Positions 35,959 through 43,893 of a stretch of DNA of 52,227 nt are shown here, one piece after another (position 1 is the first letter of the stretch; each line of letters opens with the position of its first letter). The position numbers and the translations under genes were made by a program. The notes beneath the pieces are model-generated. The model did not search any database. It saw only the letters and a list, made by a program, of their open reading frames with translations, and was not told the origin of the DNA. The stretch comes from Pirellulales bacterium (lineage in GTDB: Bacteria; Planctomycetota; Planctomycetia; Pirellulales; JAEUIK01). The stretch is from NCBI GenBank assembly GCA_019745975.1, contig JAIESQ010000090.1, forward strand, positions 1-52,227, written 5' to 3'.

Positions 35959-37133
35959 AGTTCCAAGACGAATATCGCGATCCGCGCACTGCCGATAAAC
36001 TGCGGCACGCACTGGCCGACGTCGCCACACGTCCCTGGACCATTATGGAAGTGTGCGGCGGGCAGACGCACACGATCGTCAGGTACGGGATCGACGAACT
36101 CCTGCCGCCAGGGATCGAGTTGGTGCATGGGCCGGGCTGCCCCGTCTGCGTCACACCGATCGAACTGATCGACCAGGCGATCGCCATCGCTTCGCAGCCG
36201 AACGTGATCTTCTGTTCGTTTGGCGACATGCTGCGCGTGCCGGGGAGCACGCGCGACTTGCTTGCCGTCAAAGCTGCCGGCGGCGATGTGCGAATCGTCT
36301 ATTCGCCGCTCGACTGCCTGAGGATCGCGGATCAAAACCCTCGACACGACGTGGTCTTCTTCGCCGTGGGGTTTGAGACGACCGCGCCGGCCAATGCCAT
36401 GGCCGTCTGGCAGGCGAAACGCCGCGGGCTGACGAATTTCTCGGTCTTGGTGTCGCACGTTCTCGTGCCACCGGCGATGGCGGCAATGCTGTCGTCGCCG
36501 TCGAACCGCGTGCAAGGAGTTCTCGCTGCTGGCCATGTGTGCACGGTGATGGGATATGACGAGTACCTCCCTTTGTCTGAACAGTTTCAGATTCCAATCG
36601 TCGTAACCGGTTTCGAACCACTTGACTTGCTCGAAGGAATCTATCGCTGCGTGCGCATGCTTGAAGCGGGGCGCGTGGGCGTGGAAAACCAATACGCTCG
36701 GGTGGTGCGGCGAGCCGGTAATCCGGAAGCGATCCAGCTTGTCCGCGAAGTGTTTCAGGTGTGCGATCGCAAGTGGCGCGGCATCGGCACGATCGCACAA
36801 AGTGGCTTGGAGCTTTCGCCCGAATACGAGCAGTTCGACGCCCAGCGACGATTCACGGTCGATGGCATCGAAGTCGCTGAGTCGAACCTGTGCATCAGCG
36901 GATTGATTCTGCAAGGCCTGAAGAAACCGCATGAATGCCCTGCGTTCGGCGGACTGTGTACGCCCGAGCACCCGCTGGGGGCCACGATGGTGTCGTCCGA
37001 AGGGGCCTGCGCCGCCTATTTCCACTACGCGCGCTTTCGCCCCGCCCCGACGCTCCCGAGTCCAAGCAAGAATTCCGTCGAGCTGACTGACGTCTCCCCA
37101 CAATCGCAGGCAAGCCATGGCCGTAACGGTTGA
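35955..37133 (+). CDS. hypD: iron-sulfur scaffold protein HypD
   Basis: HypD carries a [4Fe-4S] cluster and, together with HypC, holds the iron while CO and CN are attached. The 392-residue protein shows Cys34 in CGGQTH, the cysteines 62 and 65 in GPGCPVC, and the cluster-binding cysteines in the C-terminal half ([28 protein letters not shown]). The start ATG overlaps the hypC stop, and the 3' end overlaps hypE by 17 bases, so the genes are translationally linked. Confidence 0.96.
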   Translation: MKFQDEYRDPRTADKLRHALADVATRPWTIMEVCGGQTHTIVRYGIDELLPPGIELVHGPGCPVCVTPIELIDQAIAIASQPNVIFCSFGDMLRVPGSTRDLLAVKAAGGDVRIVYSPLDCLRIADQNPRHDVVFFAVGFETTAPANAMAVWQAKRRGLTNFSVLVSHVLVPPAMAAMLSSPSNRVQGVLAAGHVCTVMGYDEYLPLSEQFQIPIVVTGFEPLDLLEGIYRCVRMLEAGRVGVENQYARVVRRAGNPEAIQLVREVFQVCDRKWRGIGTIAQSGLELSPEYEQFDAQRRFTVDGIEVAESNLCISGLILQGLKKPHECPAFGGLCTPEHPLGATMVSSEGACAAYFHYARFRPAPTLPSPSKNSVELTDVSPQSQASHGRNG

Positions 37134-38205
37134 CATCGATCGAGTTACTTGTCCGCTGCCGATCGCGGACTACCCGCACGTTCTGTTGGGTCATGGCAGC
37201 GGTGGCAAGCTAACCGCCGAACTAATTCAGCGCGTCTTTTTGCCGGCCTGGGAAAACGACACGGTTGCCGCCCTTGAAGACCAGGCGATTTGCGACTGGA
37301 GCGCGCCGGTGGTCGGTGTGAAGGGTCATCAAGGGCTGCGGCTGGCGTTTACGACCGATTCGTTTGTGGTGCGGCCGCTTTTCTTTCCGGGAGGTGACAT
37401 CGGCAAACTGGCCGTCCACGGCACCATTAACGACTTGGCGGTAGGTGGAGCGATCCCCCAATATCTTTCCGCAGCCTTCATTCTCGAAGAGGGACTGCCG
37501 ATGGCAGACCTGCGCCGCATCGTCGAATCGATGCGCCAGGCGTGCGACGAAGCACACGTCGAACTCGTCACCGGCGATACCAAGGTTGTCGATCGCGGCA
37601 AGGGGGATGGGGTGTTCATCACCACGTCGGGCATCGGACTGGTCCCCGGCGAGCGGCGGCTCTCGATTCACAGCGCCCAGCCCGGCGACCGGGTGCTTAT
37701 CTCCGGAACGATCGGCGATCATGGCGTCGCGATCATGTCGGTGCGCGAAGGAATCGAATTCGAAACGACGCTCGCCAGCGACACCGCTCCCTTGAGCGGT
37801 CTCACCGAGGCCATGCTTGCCTGCTGCCCGGCGATCCGCTGCATGCGTGACCCAACGCGCGGCGGGGTGGCCAGCACGTTGAATGAGTTGGCGGCTGGCT
37901 CGGGAGTCGGAGTCCGCCTGAACGAGTCGGCGATCCCCATCCGCGACGAAGTGCGCGCTGCTTGCGAATTGCTTGGCTTGGATCCGCTGTACGTCGCCAA
38001 CGAAGGCAAGCTCGTCGCCGTCGTTCCGCGCGCCGACGCCGACAAGTTGTTGCAAGCGATGCACGCCCACCCGCTAGGTCGAAACGCGGCCGACGTGGGC
38101 GAAGTTGTCGCCGATCACGTTGGATTGGTGGTGCTGAATACGCTCGTCGGCGGCCAGCGCGTCGTCGCGATGCTTTCGGGCGAGCAGTTGCCGCGAATCT
38201 GCTGA
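37117..38205 (+). CDS. hypE: hydrogenase maturation protein HypE
   Basis: HypE receives the carbamoyl group from HypF on its C-terminal cysteine and dehydrates it, with ATP, to a thiocyanate that becomes the iron cyanide ligand. The 362-residue protein is of the PurM/SelD fold: [13 protein letters not shown] near the start, [21 protein letters not shown] and [14 protein letters not shown] are conserved. It ends in PRIC, the exact C-terminal motif required for the modification. It overlaps hypD by 17 bases. Confidence 0.96.
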   Translation: MAVTVDIDRVTCPLPIADYPHVLLGHGSGGKLTAELIQRVFLPAWENDTVAALEDQAICDWSAPVVGVKGHQGLRLAFTTDSFVVRPLFFPGGDIGKLAVHGTINDLAVGGAIPQYLSAAFILEEGLPMADLRRIVESMRQACDEAHVELVTGDTKVVDRGKGDGVFITTSGIGLVPGERRLSIHSAQPGDRVLISGTIGDHGVAIMSVREGIEFETTLASDTAPLSGLTEAMLACCPAIRCMRDPTRGGVASTLNELAAGSGVGVRLNESAIPIRDEVRAACELLGLDPLYVANEGKLVAVVPRADADKLLQAMHAHPLGRNAADVGEVVADHVGLVVLNTLVGGQRVVAMLSGEQLPRIC

Positions 38206-38303
38206 AGTGCTTCAACTGACTGTCGGTTCCTTTTATTCGCCAGACGAGGTGGATCGCTATGCTACGCGTCCACTGAAGTCAGCGACGAAGTAAGCTTCGC
38301 GCC

Positions 38304-38843
38304 ATGCCTGAACCAAGAATTCTGATTGCCGGCATCGGCAACATCTTCCTGGGTGACGATGCTTTTGGCGTCGAAGTCGTCGCGGCCCTGGCAAGGCACA
38401 CATTCCCCGATACCGTGCGCGTGGTCGACTTCGGAATCCGAGGGCTTGAGTTGGCCTTCGCGCTGCTCGACGGGTACGACACCGTGATCCTCGTCGACGC
38501 CATGCCACGCCGCGGCACACCGGGGCAGGTATATCTCGTCGAGGTTGAACGTGATGAGCGGGCACCGTCGAGCGATCCGTCCGCACCACTGTTCGATATG
38601 CATCGACTCGACCCGGCCAAAGTGCTGCGTCTCGTGCCGGCGATGGGCGGACGCTTGGGCCGATTGTTCGTCGTGGGTTGCGAACCGGTGCCGCTCGACA
38701 CGTCAGAGGTTACCCAACCTGGCCTGAGCGCAGCGGCCCGCGCCGCGATTCCGGTCGCGGTCGAGATCATTTGTCAGCTTGTCCAAGAGTGCCACGATGG
38801 CGCTCCAACCGGGGCGAGCAATGTCGAACGTGTGACCGTCTAA
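38304..38843 (+). CDS. hydrogenase maturation endopeptidase
   Basis: This 179-residue protease family (HyaD/HybD/HycI/HoxW) removes the C-terminal tail of the hydrogenase large subunit after nickel is in place. Family features are ILIAGIGNIFLGDDAFGVEV (nickel-sensing acidic residue in the GDD), DGYDTVILVDA and a later His/acid pair, with the C-terminal region VAVEIICQLV. It lies 98 bases after hypE and 67 bases before hypA in the same direction. Its presence suggests that a hydrogenase large subunit with a cleavable tail exists elsewhere in the genome. The subtype cannot be told from this sequence alone. Confidence 0.88.
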   Translation: MPEPRILIAGIGNIFLGDDAFGVEVVAALARHTFPDTVRVVDFGIRGLELAFALLDGYDTVILVDAMPRRGTPGQVYLVEVERDERAPSSDPSAPLFDMHRLDPAKVLRLVPAMGGRLGRLFVVGCEPVPLDTSEVTQPGLSAAARAAIPVAVEIICQLVQECHDGAPTGASNVERVTV

Positions 38844-38910
38844 CCGAAAGCTGACCCCACGTGGCCGAGATCTCTACGCCATCCCCCGAGACAGGTCCGA
38901 AAGGCCAGCA

Positions 38911-39258
38911 ATGCACGAGCTGTCGATCGCGATGAGCATCGTCGAGATCGCCGCCGCGGAGTTGCGGCAACAAGGCGGCACCACCGTGGCCGCCGTGCAT
39001 CTCAGAGTCGGCGCGTGGTCGGGGGTGGCTCGCGAAGCCCTGCAATCGGCCTTCGAATTGGCACGAGTGGATACGGCGCTGGATCGCTGTCAGTTGCAGA
39101 TCGAAGAGGTCGCAGTCGCCATGCACTGCCCGGTGTGCCAGTGCGAGCGCGCGATCGTGTCGCCTGACGACCCGCGCTGCGGCGTGTGTGGCAGCGCTGC
39201 ATCGGAGTTCGTGCACGGCCGCGAGCTGGAAATCGTCGCCTTGGAGATTGAAACGTGA
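38911..39258 (+). CDS. hypA: nickel metallochaperone HypA
   Basis: HypA inserts Ni(II) into hydrogenase (and, in some bacteria, urease) with HypB. The 115-residue protein starts MHELSIAMSIVEI, with His2/Glu3 in the nickel site. The structural zinc site has Cys73, Cys76, Cys90 and Cys93 (CPVC, CGVC). Length is normal. The stop overlaps the GTG start of hypB (GTGA at 39255-39258), so the two are coupled. Confidence 0.95.
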   Translation: MHELSIAMSIVEIAAAELRQQGGTTVAAVHLRVGAWSGVAREALQSAFELARVDTALDRCQLQIEEVAVAMHCPVCQCERAIVSPDDPRCGVCGSAASEFVHGRELEIVALEIET

Positions 39259-39938
39259 ATGTGCTTAAGGAAACCCGACTCGTCGCGCTGCGCACCCACG
39301 TGCTCAAGCACAACGACGTCGTGGCACGGTCCTTGCGCGAGGAGTTTCTGGCCAACGAAGTCTGCGCGATTAGTCTGGTGTCGAGCCCCGGAGCTGGCAA
39401 GACCGCATTATTGGAGCAGTTGCTTGGCAGGCTTATCCTCCAATATCACGTGGCCGCCCTGGTCGGCGATCTGGCTACCGACAACGATGCCCGTCGATTG
39501 GGCAGATCCGGAGCCCTCGTGCGACAAATCACCACCGGCACGATCTGTCATCTGGAAGCGGAAATGGTGCGGACCGCTTTGCTCGATTGGAGCCTGCGCG
39601 ATCTGGACTTTCTGTTCATCGAAAACGTTGGCAACCTGGTTTGTCCGGCGACTTTCGACCTCGGCGAACAGATTCGGCTTGTCCTGTTTAGCGTCACCGA
39701 AGGGGAAGACAAGCCACTCAAATACCCGACGATCTTCAACTCGGCCGACGCAGCGGTGATCACCAAGGTCGACCTTGCACAAGCCGTCGAATGCGACCTG
39801 CCGGCCATGCATCGCAATTTGCAGCTCGTTCGCCCAGGTATCGAAGTCCTGGAAGTCTCGGCCAAGTCCGGTCAGGGGTTGGATCAGTTGCTTACGTTTG
39901 TCGAGCAGTCACGCCGGCGCCAGTGCCCAGGCACGTGA
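39255..39938 (+). CDS. hypB: nickel-inserting GTPase HypB
   Basis: HypB is a GTPase that, with HypA, loads nickel into the hydrogenase large subunit. The 227-residue protein has the P-loop SSPGAGKT (43-50), GDLATDNDA (switch-like) and the G-domain metal site Cys98, His99 and Cys130 (TICHLEAEM, NVGNLVC), plus ITKVDL as G4. The His-rich and CxxCGC N-terminal metal stores known from some HypB are absent, so nickel storage is unlikely here. It starts at GTG 39255, which overlaps the hypA stop. It ends the hyp operon. Confidence 0.95.
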   Translation: MNVLKETRLVALRTHVLKHNDVVARSLREEFLANEVCAISLVSSPGAGKTALLEQLLGRLILQYHVAALVGDLATDNDARRLGRSGALVRQITTGTICHLEAEMVRTALLDWSLRDLDFLFIENVGNLVCPATFDLGEQIRLVLFSVTEGEDKPLKYPTIFNSADAAVITKVDLAQAVECDLPAMHRNLQLVRPGIEVLEVSAKSGQGLDQLLTFVEQSRRRQCPGT

Positions 39939-40008
39939 GTCGGTAGATGCCTGGCAATTGTCTCGAGCGCGATAGCGATCGGCCCGGTGCGACACGGTGT
40001 CACTCGCG

Positions 40009-41091
40009 TCAATCGCCCAGGCAGATACCCAAGGCGCGTGCCGCGCGGGCTAGTCCGCCGTCAAGGGCAACGGTTTTGAGCTTGCCAACGGCCTCGGCGA
40101 TTGGGACGGCGCCGATGTGTGCACCCCCTTGATAGGCCACCATCTTGCCGAAGTCGCCCGCGGCAACTCGCTCGACGGCTTCGGCGCCGAAGATCGAACA
40201 CAACAGGCGATCGAAGCTCGTCGGGCTGCCGCCGCGCTGCAGATGGCCGAGCACGCAGGCCCGCGATTCCTTGCTGGTGCGCCGTTCGATCTCGGCTGCG
40301 ACGAGGTTGCCGATCCCGCCCAGCCGCGCTTCGCCCTGACCCGCCGGGCTCGACCGCGTGACGAAGTCGGCCCCTTGCTCGCGCGCTCCCTCGGCCGCGA
40401 CGATGATCGAGAACCGTCGACCGCGCGCCTCGCGCTCGGCGATCTTCGCGGAAATGCGATCGTAGGAAAAGGGAATCTCCGGCAGCAGAACCACGTCGGC
40501 GCCGCCGGCCACGCCCGAATAGAGCGCGATCCAACCGGCGTAGCGCCCCATCACTTCGAGCACCATCACACGGTTGTGACTCTCGGCCGTGGTGTGTAGG
40601 CGGTCCAACGCGTCGGTAGCACAGGCGACCGCGGAATCGAAGCCGAAGGTCATCAGCGTTCCTTCGAGATCGTTGTCGATCGTCTTGGGAACGCCGACAA
40701 TCGGGATGCCGTGCTCAAATAGTTGCAGCGCAATGCTGAGGCTGCCGTCGCCGCCGATCGAGATCAAAGCGGTGATGCCCGCCTGCTTCAAGCCGCGCTT
40801 CGTTTCTTCGAGCAGTTCGGCGGGGAGCGTACGCGATTGGCCGTGACCGACCTTGGCGGAGAATCGCCCCCGACTGGCGGTCCCCAGGATGGTGCCACCG
40901 CGCGTCAGCAAGTTGCCGAGTGTGCGGTAGTCGAGCGGCAGGAGATTGCCAGGCGGGAGCAACCCCTCGTATCCGCCGACGATTCCCACCGTTTCCCAGC
41001 CGCGCAGGGCGCTGGCTTTGACGATCGCCCGAATGACTGCGTTCAAGCCGGGGCAGTCTCCACCGCCGGTGACAATTCCGATGCGCTTCAT
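40009..41091 (-). CDS. pfkA: 6-phosphofructokinase
   Basis: A 360-residue glycolytic enzyme that phosphorylates fructose 6-phosphate. The N-terminal motif GGGDCPGLNAVIRAI, GGDGS (113-117) and PKTIDND (135-141, catalytic Asp139) are intact, as are GYAGWIALYSGVAGGADVVLLPE and LGHLQRGGSPTSFDRLL. At the position equivalent to Escherichia coli Gly104 there is Gly116, and at the Gly124 position Lys136; the first fits ATP enzymes and the second is shared with PPi enzymes, so the phosphate donor is probably ATP but not certain. I choose ATG 41091 (MKRIGIVTGG); the extra eight codons upstream lie in a repeat-like segment. The ribosome binding site is weak. Confidence 0.92.
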   Translation of the reverse strand: MKRIGIVTGGGDCPGLNAVIRAIVKASALRGWETVGIVGGYEGLLPPGNLLPLDYRTLGNLLTRGGTILGTASRGRFSAKVGHGQSRTLPAELLEETKRGLKQAGITALISIGGDGSLSIALQLFEHGIPIVGVPKTIDNDLEGTLMTFGFDSAVACATDALDRLHTTAESHNRVMVLEVMGRYAGWIALYSGVAGGADVVLLPEIPFSYDRISAKIAEREARGRRFSIIVAAEGAREQGADFVTRSSPAGQGEARLGGIGNLVAAEIERRTSKESRACVLGHLQRGGSPTSFDRLLCSIFGAEAVERVAAGDFGKMVAYQGGAHIGAVPIAEAVGKLKTVALDGGLARAARALGICLGD

Positions 41092-41099
41092 GCTTGGTT

Positions 41100-41151
41100 C
41101 TCTTTGGCTGAACAAACGGACTCCTCGTCAACGCATTCGGCGAGTGCCTGG
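41100..41151 (-). pseudogene. remnant of a SulP-type C-terminus upstream of pfkA
   Basis: Read leftward this segment encodes ALAECVDEESVCSAKE, nearly the same as ALAECVDQESIRSAKE at the end of the truncated SulP gene at 43894. At the DNA level, CTCTTTGGC and GACTCCT...ATTCGGCGAGTGCCTGG are shared between 41100-41151 and 43906-43957 with few changes. No transporter sequence lies further upstream. This is a duplicated fragment or the trace of an old deletion joining pfkA to it. Confidence 0.55.
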
Positions 41152-41387
41152 GGCCAACGTCGCCCAGGCCGCACAAGCCCCGCCTCACGCCCGCCGGGAC
41201 CAGCGCCGGTGAGAGTCGATCCCCAGTCGAAGTTCGGCGCTGCGAATGTGTAGTCGTAACCCAAGATGGATCGCCTAGCGAGCACGAGGGCAGCCGCAAA
41301 CCGCAGGACAACTCCTTACTGCACTTAACGGCTCCTGACTTGCGCCTGAGCTTACCGAAGCATCATCAGCCGCAGGCCGTTGGGGGG

Positions 41388-41540
41388 CCCAGAATAAGTT
41401 TGCCCGGGAATTTGCGTCCAATGCGTCCAACGGTGCTGTTATAAGCGGTTAAGTCCTTTCTTTGCATCGAGTTATTCTTGGACGCAAATCGTCGGGCGAT
41501 TGCGTCCAGTTTGCGCCCAAAGGGAGTTTTGCGTCCAAAG
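41388..41540 (-). repeat. dispersed repeat of GGACGCAAA units (copy B)
   Basis: TTTGCGTCC occurs at 41411-41419, related forms near 41422-41428 and 41510-41516, and GGACGCAAA at 41480-41488 in the other orientation, with TTTTGCGTCC near 41527. The block begins with CCCAGAATAAGTTTGCCCGGGAA, split here as CCCAGAATAAG and TTGCCCGGGAATT, which is the inverse of the end of copy A (398-560). Both copies are non-coding. Confidence 0.7.
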
Positions 41541-41776
41541 CACTGAGCTCGCGCGAAGGGTCACGTAATTGAGGCGCGGCGCGCAGGGCGGACGCAGCTC
41601 TTCGCTCCGACTTTGACAAACGATTCGTGGAACCGCGAAGTCCTTGGGCAAGATGCTTGGCGCAAGGCTGCAGACTTCAGACCGCAGGCTTGCAGGTAAC
41701 GATGCAGCGCGCGGTGTGTTCGGCGCGCAGGCTGGCGCGCCAGGTTACTCCTGTTTTTTGGAAGGTGTTGTTTATT

Positions 41777-41840
41777 TGTAGCCGGCCTCTGTGAGGCCGG
41801 ACCGGGGTCTGCACGTCCGGGGTCACAGACCCCGGCTACA
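41777..41840. repeat. 64-bp cruciform with two nested hairpins
   Basis: TGTAGCCGG (41777-41785) pairs with CCGGCTACA (41832-41840). Inside are two further hairpins, CCGGCCTC/GAGGCCGG (41782-41800) and CCGGGGTCTG/CAGACCCCGG (41802-41834). No U tract follows. It fits a REP-like element of this genome. Confidence 0.7.
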
Positions 41841-41893
41841 GATTGACGTTCTCGTTGCGGCCGTGAGGACAGGCGTGCCAGTTCGATCGCCAG

Positions 41894-41918
41894 CATGCCC
41901 ACGACGAGCGTGGGCATG
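41894..41918. repeat. hairpin repeat CATGCCCACG/CGTGGGCATG
   Basis: A perfect 10-bp stem with loop ACGAG is followed by GCACCC. The stem is identical to that at 12075-12099, also followed by GCACCC, so this is a second copy of the same dispersed hairpin. Confidence 0.75.
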
Positions 41919-42220
41919 GCACCCGCGCGACTCGGTGGCTGGTCTGCATTGTAGCGAGCCGGTGGCTATTTGTCAACCATTATTATGGTCATTTCTATGA
42001 TCTTTTTATGACGCCCTAAGTTCCTGGGCGCCACGGCTGGCGGGCACCGACTGTCGTAGGCGGGTGGTCCTGGCCGGGCTTGCCCTCCGGATTCTTACCG
42101 CAAAGGCCACGAAGGATCGCAAAGAAAAGACGAACGCTGCCAACGAGCCGGGCAATGAACGGCCACTTTCAGGGCCGAAGGCAATTAACTGAACGGCGGG
42201 GCTTTGGGGCTGCCAGGCGA

Positions 42221-42396
42221 CACAGGGCTCACGCCCTGTGCTGGTGCGAAGCGGCCCTGCAGGCCGCAAGACAAATTGCGAGTCCCCGTGCGACGACCAG
42301 GCAAGTCGTATCTTCGGCCTGAAGGGCCGGTTCTGTCAGCCGAGGCCGTCAGGCCTCGGTACGGTGCCCCCGCGTATCTCGGACCTGTCAGGTCCG
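42221..42396. repeat. five tandem hairpins
   Basis: Stem-loops occur at 42221-42240 (CACAGGGC/GCCCTGTG), 42251-42267 (GCGGCC/GGCCGC), 42315-42329 (CGGCC/GGCCG), 42340-42359 (CCGAGGCC/GGCCTCGG) and 42380-42396 (CGGACC/GGTCCG). Together with the hairpins before and after, they fill most of the 1.3-kb gap between pfkA and the gene at 42465. I see no gene in 41152-42452. Confidence 0.7.
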
Positions 42397-42452
42397 TTCA
42401 TGGGCCCCGCGGTTCGCGCGAATCGGTCTCCACACGTTTGGGTCGGTCGCAA

Positions 42453-42458
42453 TAGAAT
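42453..42458 (+). promoter_or_regulatory. -10 box TAGAAT for a possibly leaderless gene
   Basis: TAGAAT ends 6 bases before the ATG at 42465, so the expected transcription start falls on or next to the A of the start codon. No ribosome binding site is visible, which fits a leaderless mRNA. Confidence 0.35.
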
Positions 42459-42464
42459 TCGGTG

Positions 42465-42827
42465 ATGCGCTACTTGCCTTCACGCCGCTGGTTCCAGTTT
42501 CGCCTGAGCACGTGGTTCGTGCTGGTGGCGATTCTCGCCTGGGCGATGGTATGTTGGCCCTGGGTAACATCCATCACGGAACAAGGAGTATCGCTCGGAT
42601 TCTTGCATCCCAAGTTACCGTTTGGGGCGCGTGTAACGCACATGCGCGGACCTGACCAAAGCCCGCCGGATGCACCACCTCGTCCCGTTGAGCATTATTG
42701 GGAGCGGAATGTGCTTCGTGTAAATCCGCAACTCGCTTTCCCCGGTCTCGGTCTGGCCGCCTTCTTCGCCTGGAAAGCCGCGTGGGCCGTGGTCGAACGT
42801 CGACGCCGCGGCGCTCAGCCTGAATGA
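42465..42827 (+). CDS. small membrane protein with RLSTWF-type N-terminus
   Basis: The 120-residue product starts MRYLPSRRWFQFRLSTWFVLVAILAWAMV: a basic head followed by a membrane helix, a pattern frequent in planctomycete proteins of unknown role. A middle loop of about 60 residues (Pro-rich) lies outside the membrane, and a second hydrophobic segment, LAFPGLGLAAFFAWKAAWAV, precedes a basic tail (ERRRRGAQPE). I do not recognise a named family. ATG 42465 is chosen over the GTG just before it because of the -10 box. It stands inside the repeat-rich region. Confidence 0.6.
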   Translation: MRYLPSRRWFQFRLSTWFVLVAILAWAMVCWPWVTSITEQGVSLGFLHPKLPFGARVTHMRGPDQSPPDAPPRPVEHYWERNVLRVNPQLAFPGLGLAAFFAWKAAWAVVERRRRGAQPE

Positions 42828-42886
42828 GCGGCCCCGATGGGGCCGGGAACGATCCAAGGAAGAAATGTGGGGACGTTGCCATGTGT

Positions 42887-42931
42887 CCCAGGCCTGACGG
42901 CCTGGGCTGTTGCGAAGCGGCCTTTCAGGCC
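42887..42931. repeat. two hairpins related to those at 42251
   Basis: CCCAGGCC/GGCCTGGG (42887-42906) is followed by TGCGAAGCGGCC and the GGCC/GGCC hairpin (42919-42931). GCGAAGCGGCC also precedes the hairpin at 42251, so both belong to one repeat family. Confidence 0.65.
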
Positions 42932-42968
42932 TCGATACGACTAGTGCGACATCACACGCGCTGCGGAG

Positions 42969-43078
42969 GGGGACAGTCCCCTGTATTCGGGCGACGGTGG
43001 TTAGGTATCGGGACGTCGAACACCGAATAAGGGGACAGTCCCCGGGCATGTCGCACCCCGAAAAATGTACCAGTCCCC
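42969..43078. repeat. compound inverted-repeat element
   Basis: GGGGACAGTCCCC at 42969-42981 faces the same palindrome at 43031-43043, each with a CGG...TATT or AATA flank, forming an approximately 75-bp element with terminal inverted repeats. A second end, CGAAAAATGTACCAGTCCCC (43059-43078), resembles the ends of the element at 13364-13440. The whole is non-coding. Confidence 0.65.
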
Positions 43079-43245
43079 GGCGCGATGTCGCCGCGGCGCG
43101 GCTCGGCGGCTTGATTGCGACCGATACCGTGGGCTGCGCGCCCACGGCTAAGTGATTTCGCCGCATTGCGGCTCAAAGCGTAAGCGCACGAGCCTACGTC
43201 GGACTTCCACCGGTCGGCTCTCGCGCGACTTTCGTGCGCCCCGGG

Positions 43246-43251
43246 TAGAAT
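43246..43251 (+). promoter_or_regulatory. -10 box TAGAAT for a possibly leaderless gene
   Basis: TAGAAT overlaps an ATG at 43250 and ends 7 bases before the ATG at 43259. The predicted transcription start coincides with 43259, which argues that the second ATG is used. It mirrors the arrangement at 42453. Confidence 0.35.
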
Positions 43252-43258
43252 GGCGGGG

Positions 43259-43489
43259 ATGGCGTGCGCTACTCTTGGATTCGCAGTGATGGCCGCAATC
43301 TTCTGGTACGCGTCGGTCTCTGACATTCGAGCCGGAATCAGCACGGCGACCTTCGGGCCGATATGTCGCCGCGCCGAGCGGCCCGCGCTGTTCTGGATCA
43401 TCACGACGACCAAGCTACTCGCCGCGCTTCTGACCACGGTCGCGGCGATGGCAACGCTGGTGTTTGCTGTTTTTGGACTACCCGCCTAG
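43259..43489 (+). CDS. small two-helix membrane protein
   Basis: The 76-residue product (MACATLGFAVMAAIFWYASV) has two hydrophobic helices: residues about 3-20 and 43-70 (LFWIITTTKLLAALLTTVAA), joined by a short loop with DIRAGISTATFGPICRRAERP. I do not recognise a family. The start is chosen by the -10 box position; an ATG 9 bases upstream lies within that box. It stands alone inside a region of repeats and truncated genes, so it could itself be a remnant. Confidence 0.5.
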   Translation: MACATLGFAVMAAIFWYASVSDIRAGISTATFGPICRRAERPALFWIITTTKLLAALLTTVAAMATLVFAVFGLPA

Positions 43490-43893
43490 AAAGCTGTTTC
43501 CAAACGGTATTTCGCCGCGTCGCGGCGGTATCCTGGCAAGGCACTGCGTTTGCCGGCGCCGTGGTTGGCGCAGTCGTCGCTAGTGCTCTGGCAACGCTTG
43601 AAATTCGGGTTCGAAGTGATTTGGCAGAGCACTAGAACATTTTTGCCGCCGAGCCACTTACGTACTCGGCGGTCGTGCGTCGCCAACCCTAATCCTTAGG
43701 GTTGACGAAGCACTAGGGTGATCGAGGTCGCTTGGAAATCTCAGAAGTAGACTGAACGGCTACCGTGCGGCCGTCGTGAGTGAGAGTCGACGCGTTGCGT
43801 TGGTCAAAATCCAGCAGTGCTGGACAAGCCAGCAGTGGCACCCAATTGCCGGGCGCCGGTGGCACGTTGAATTGGATCGGGGGCACCTGCGCT
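43490..43893. other. 404-base gap with repeats
   Basis: No gene is supported. It holds a hairpin CCGCCGAG/CTCGGCGG near 43647-43673 whose loop CCACTTACGTA recalls the hairpin at 12026, and a dispersed hairpin at 43815-43843, listed separately. Confidence 0.5.
43815..43843 (-). repeat. dispersed hairpin repeat (second copy)
   Basis: CAGTGCTGG and CCAGCAGTG flank ACAAG, followed by GCACCC. This is the reverse complement of the repeat inside the aminotransferase gene (14973-15000) with one change in the stem. A third copy is at 52123-52144. Confidence 0.78.

Noticed and set aside
41152-42452. Hypothetical short genes in the repeat island
   Set aside because: Frames there run through inverted repeats and have biased, pattern-free translations.
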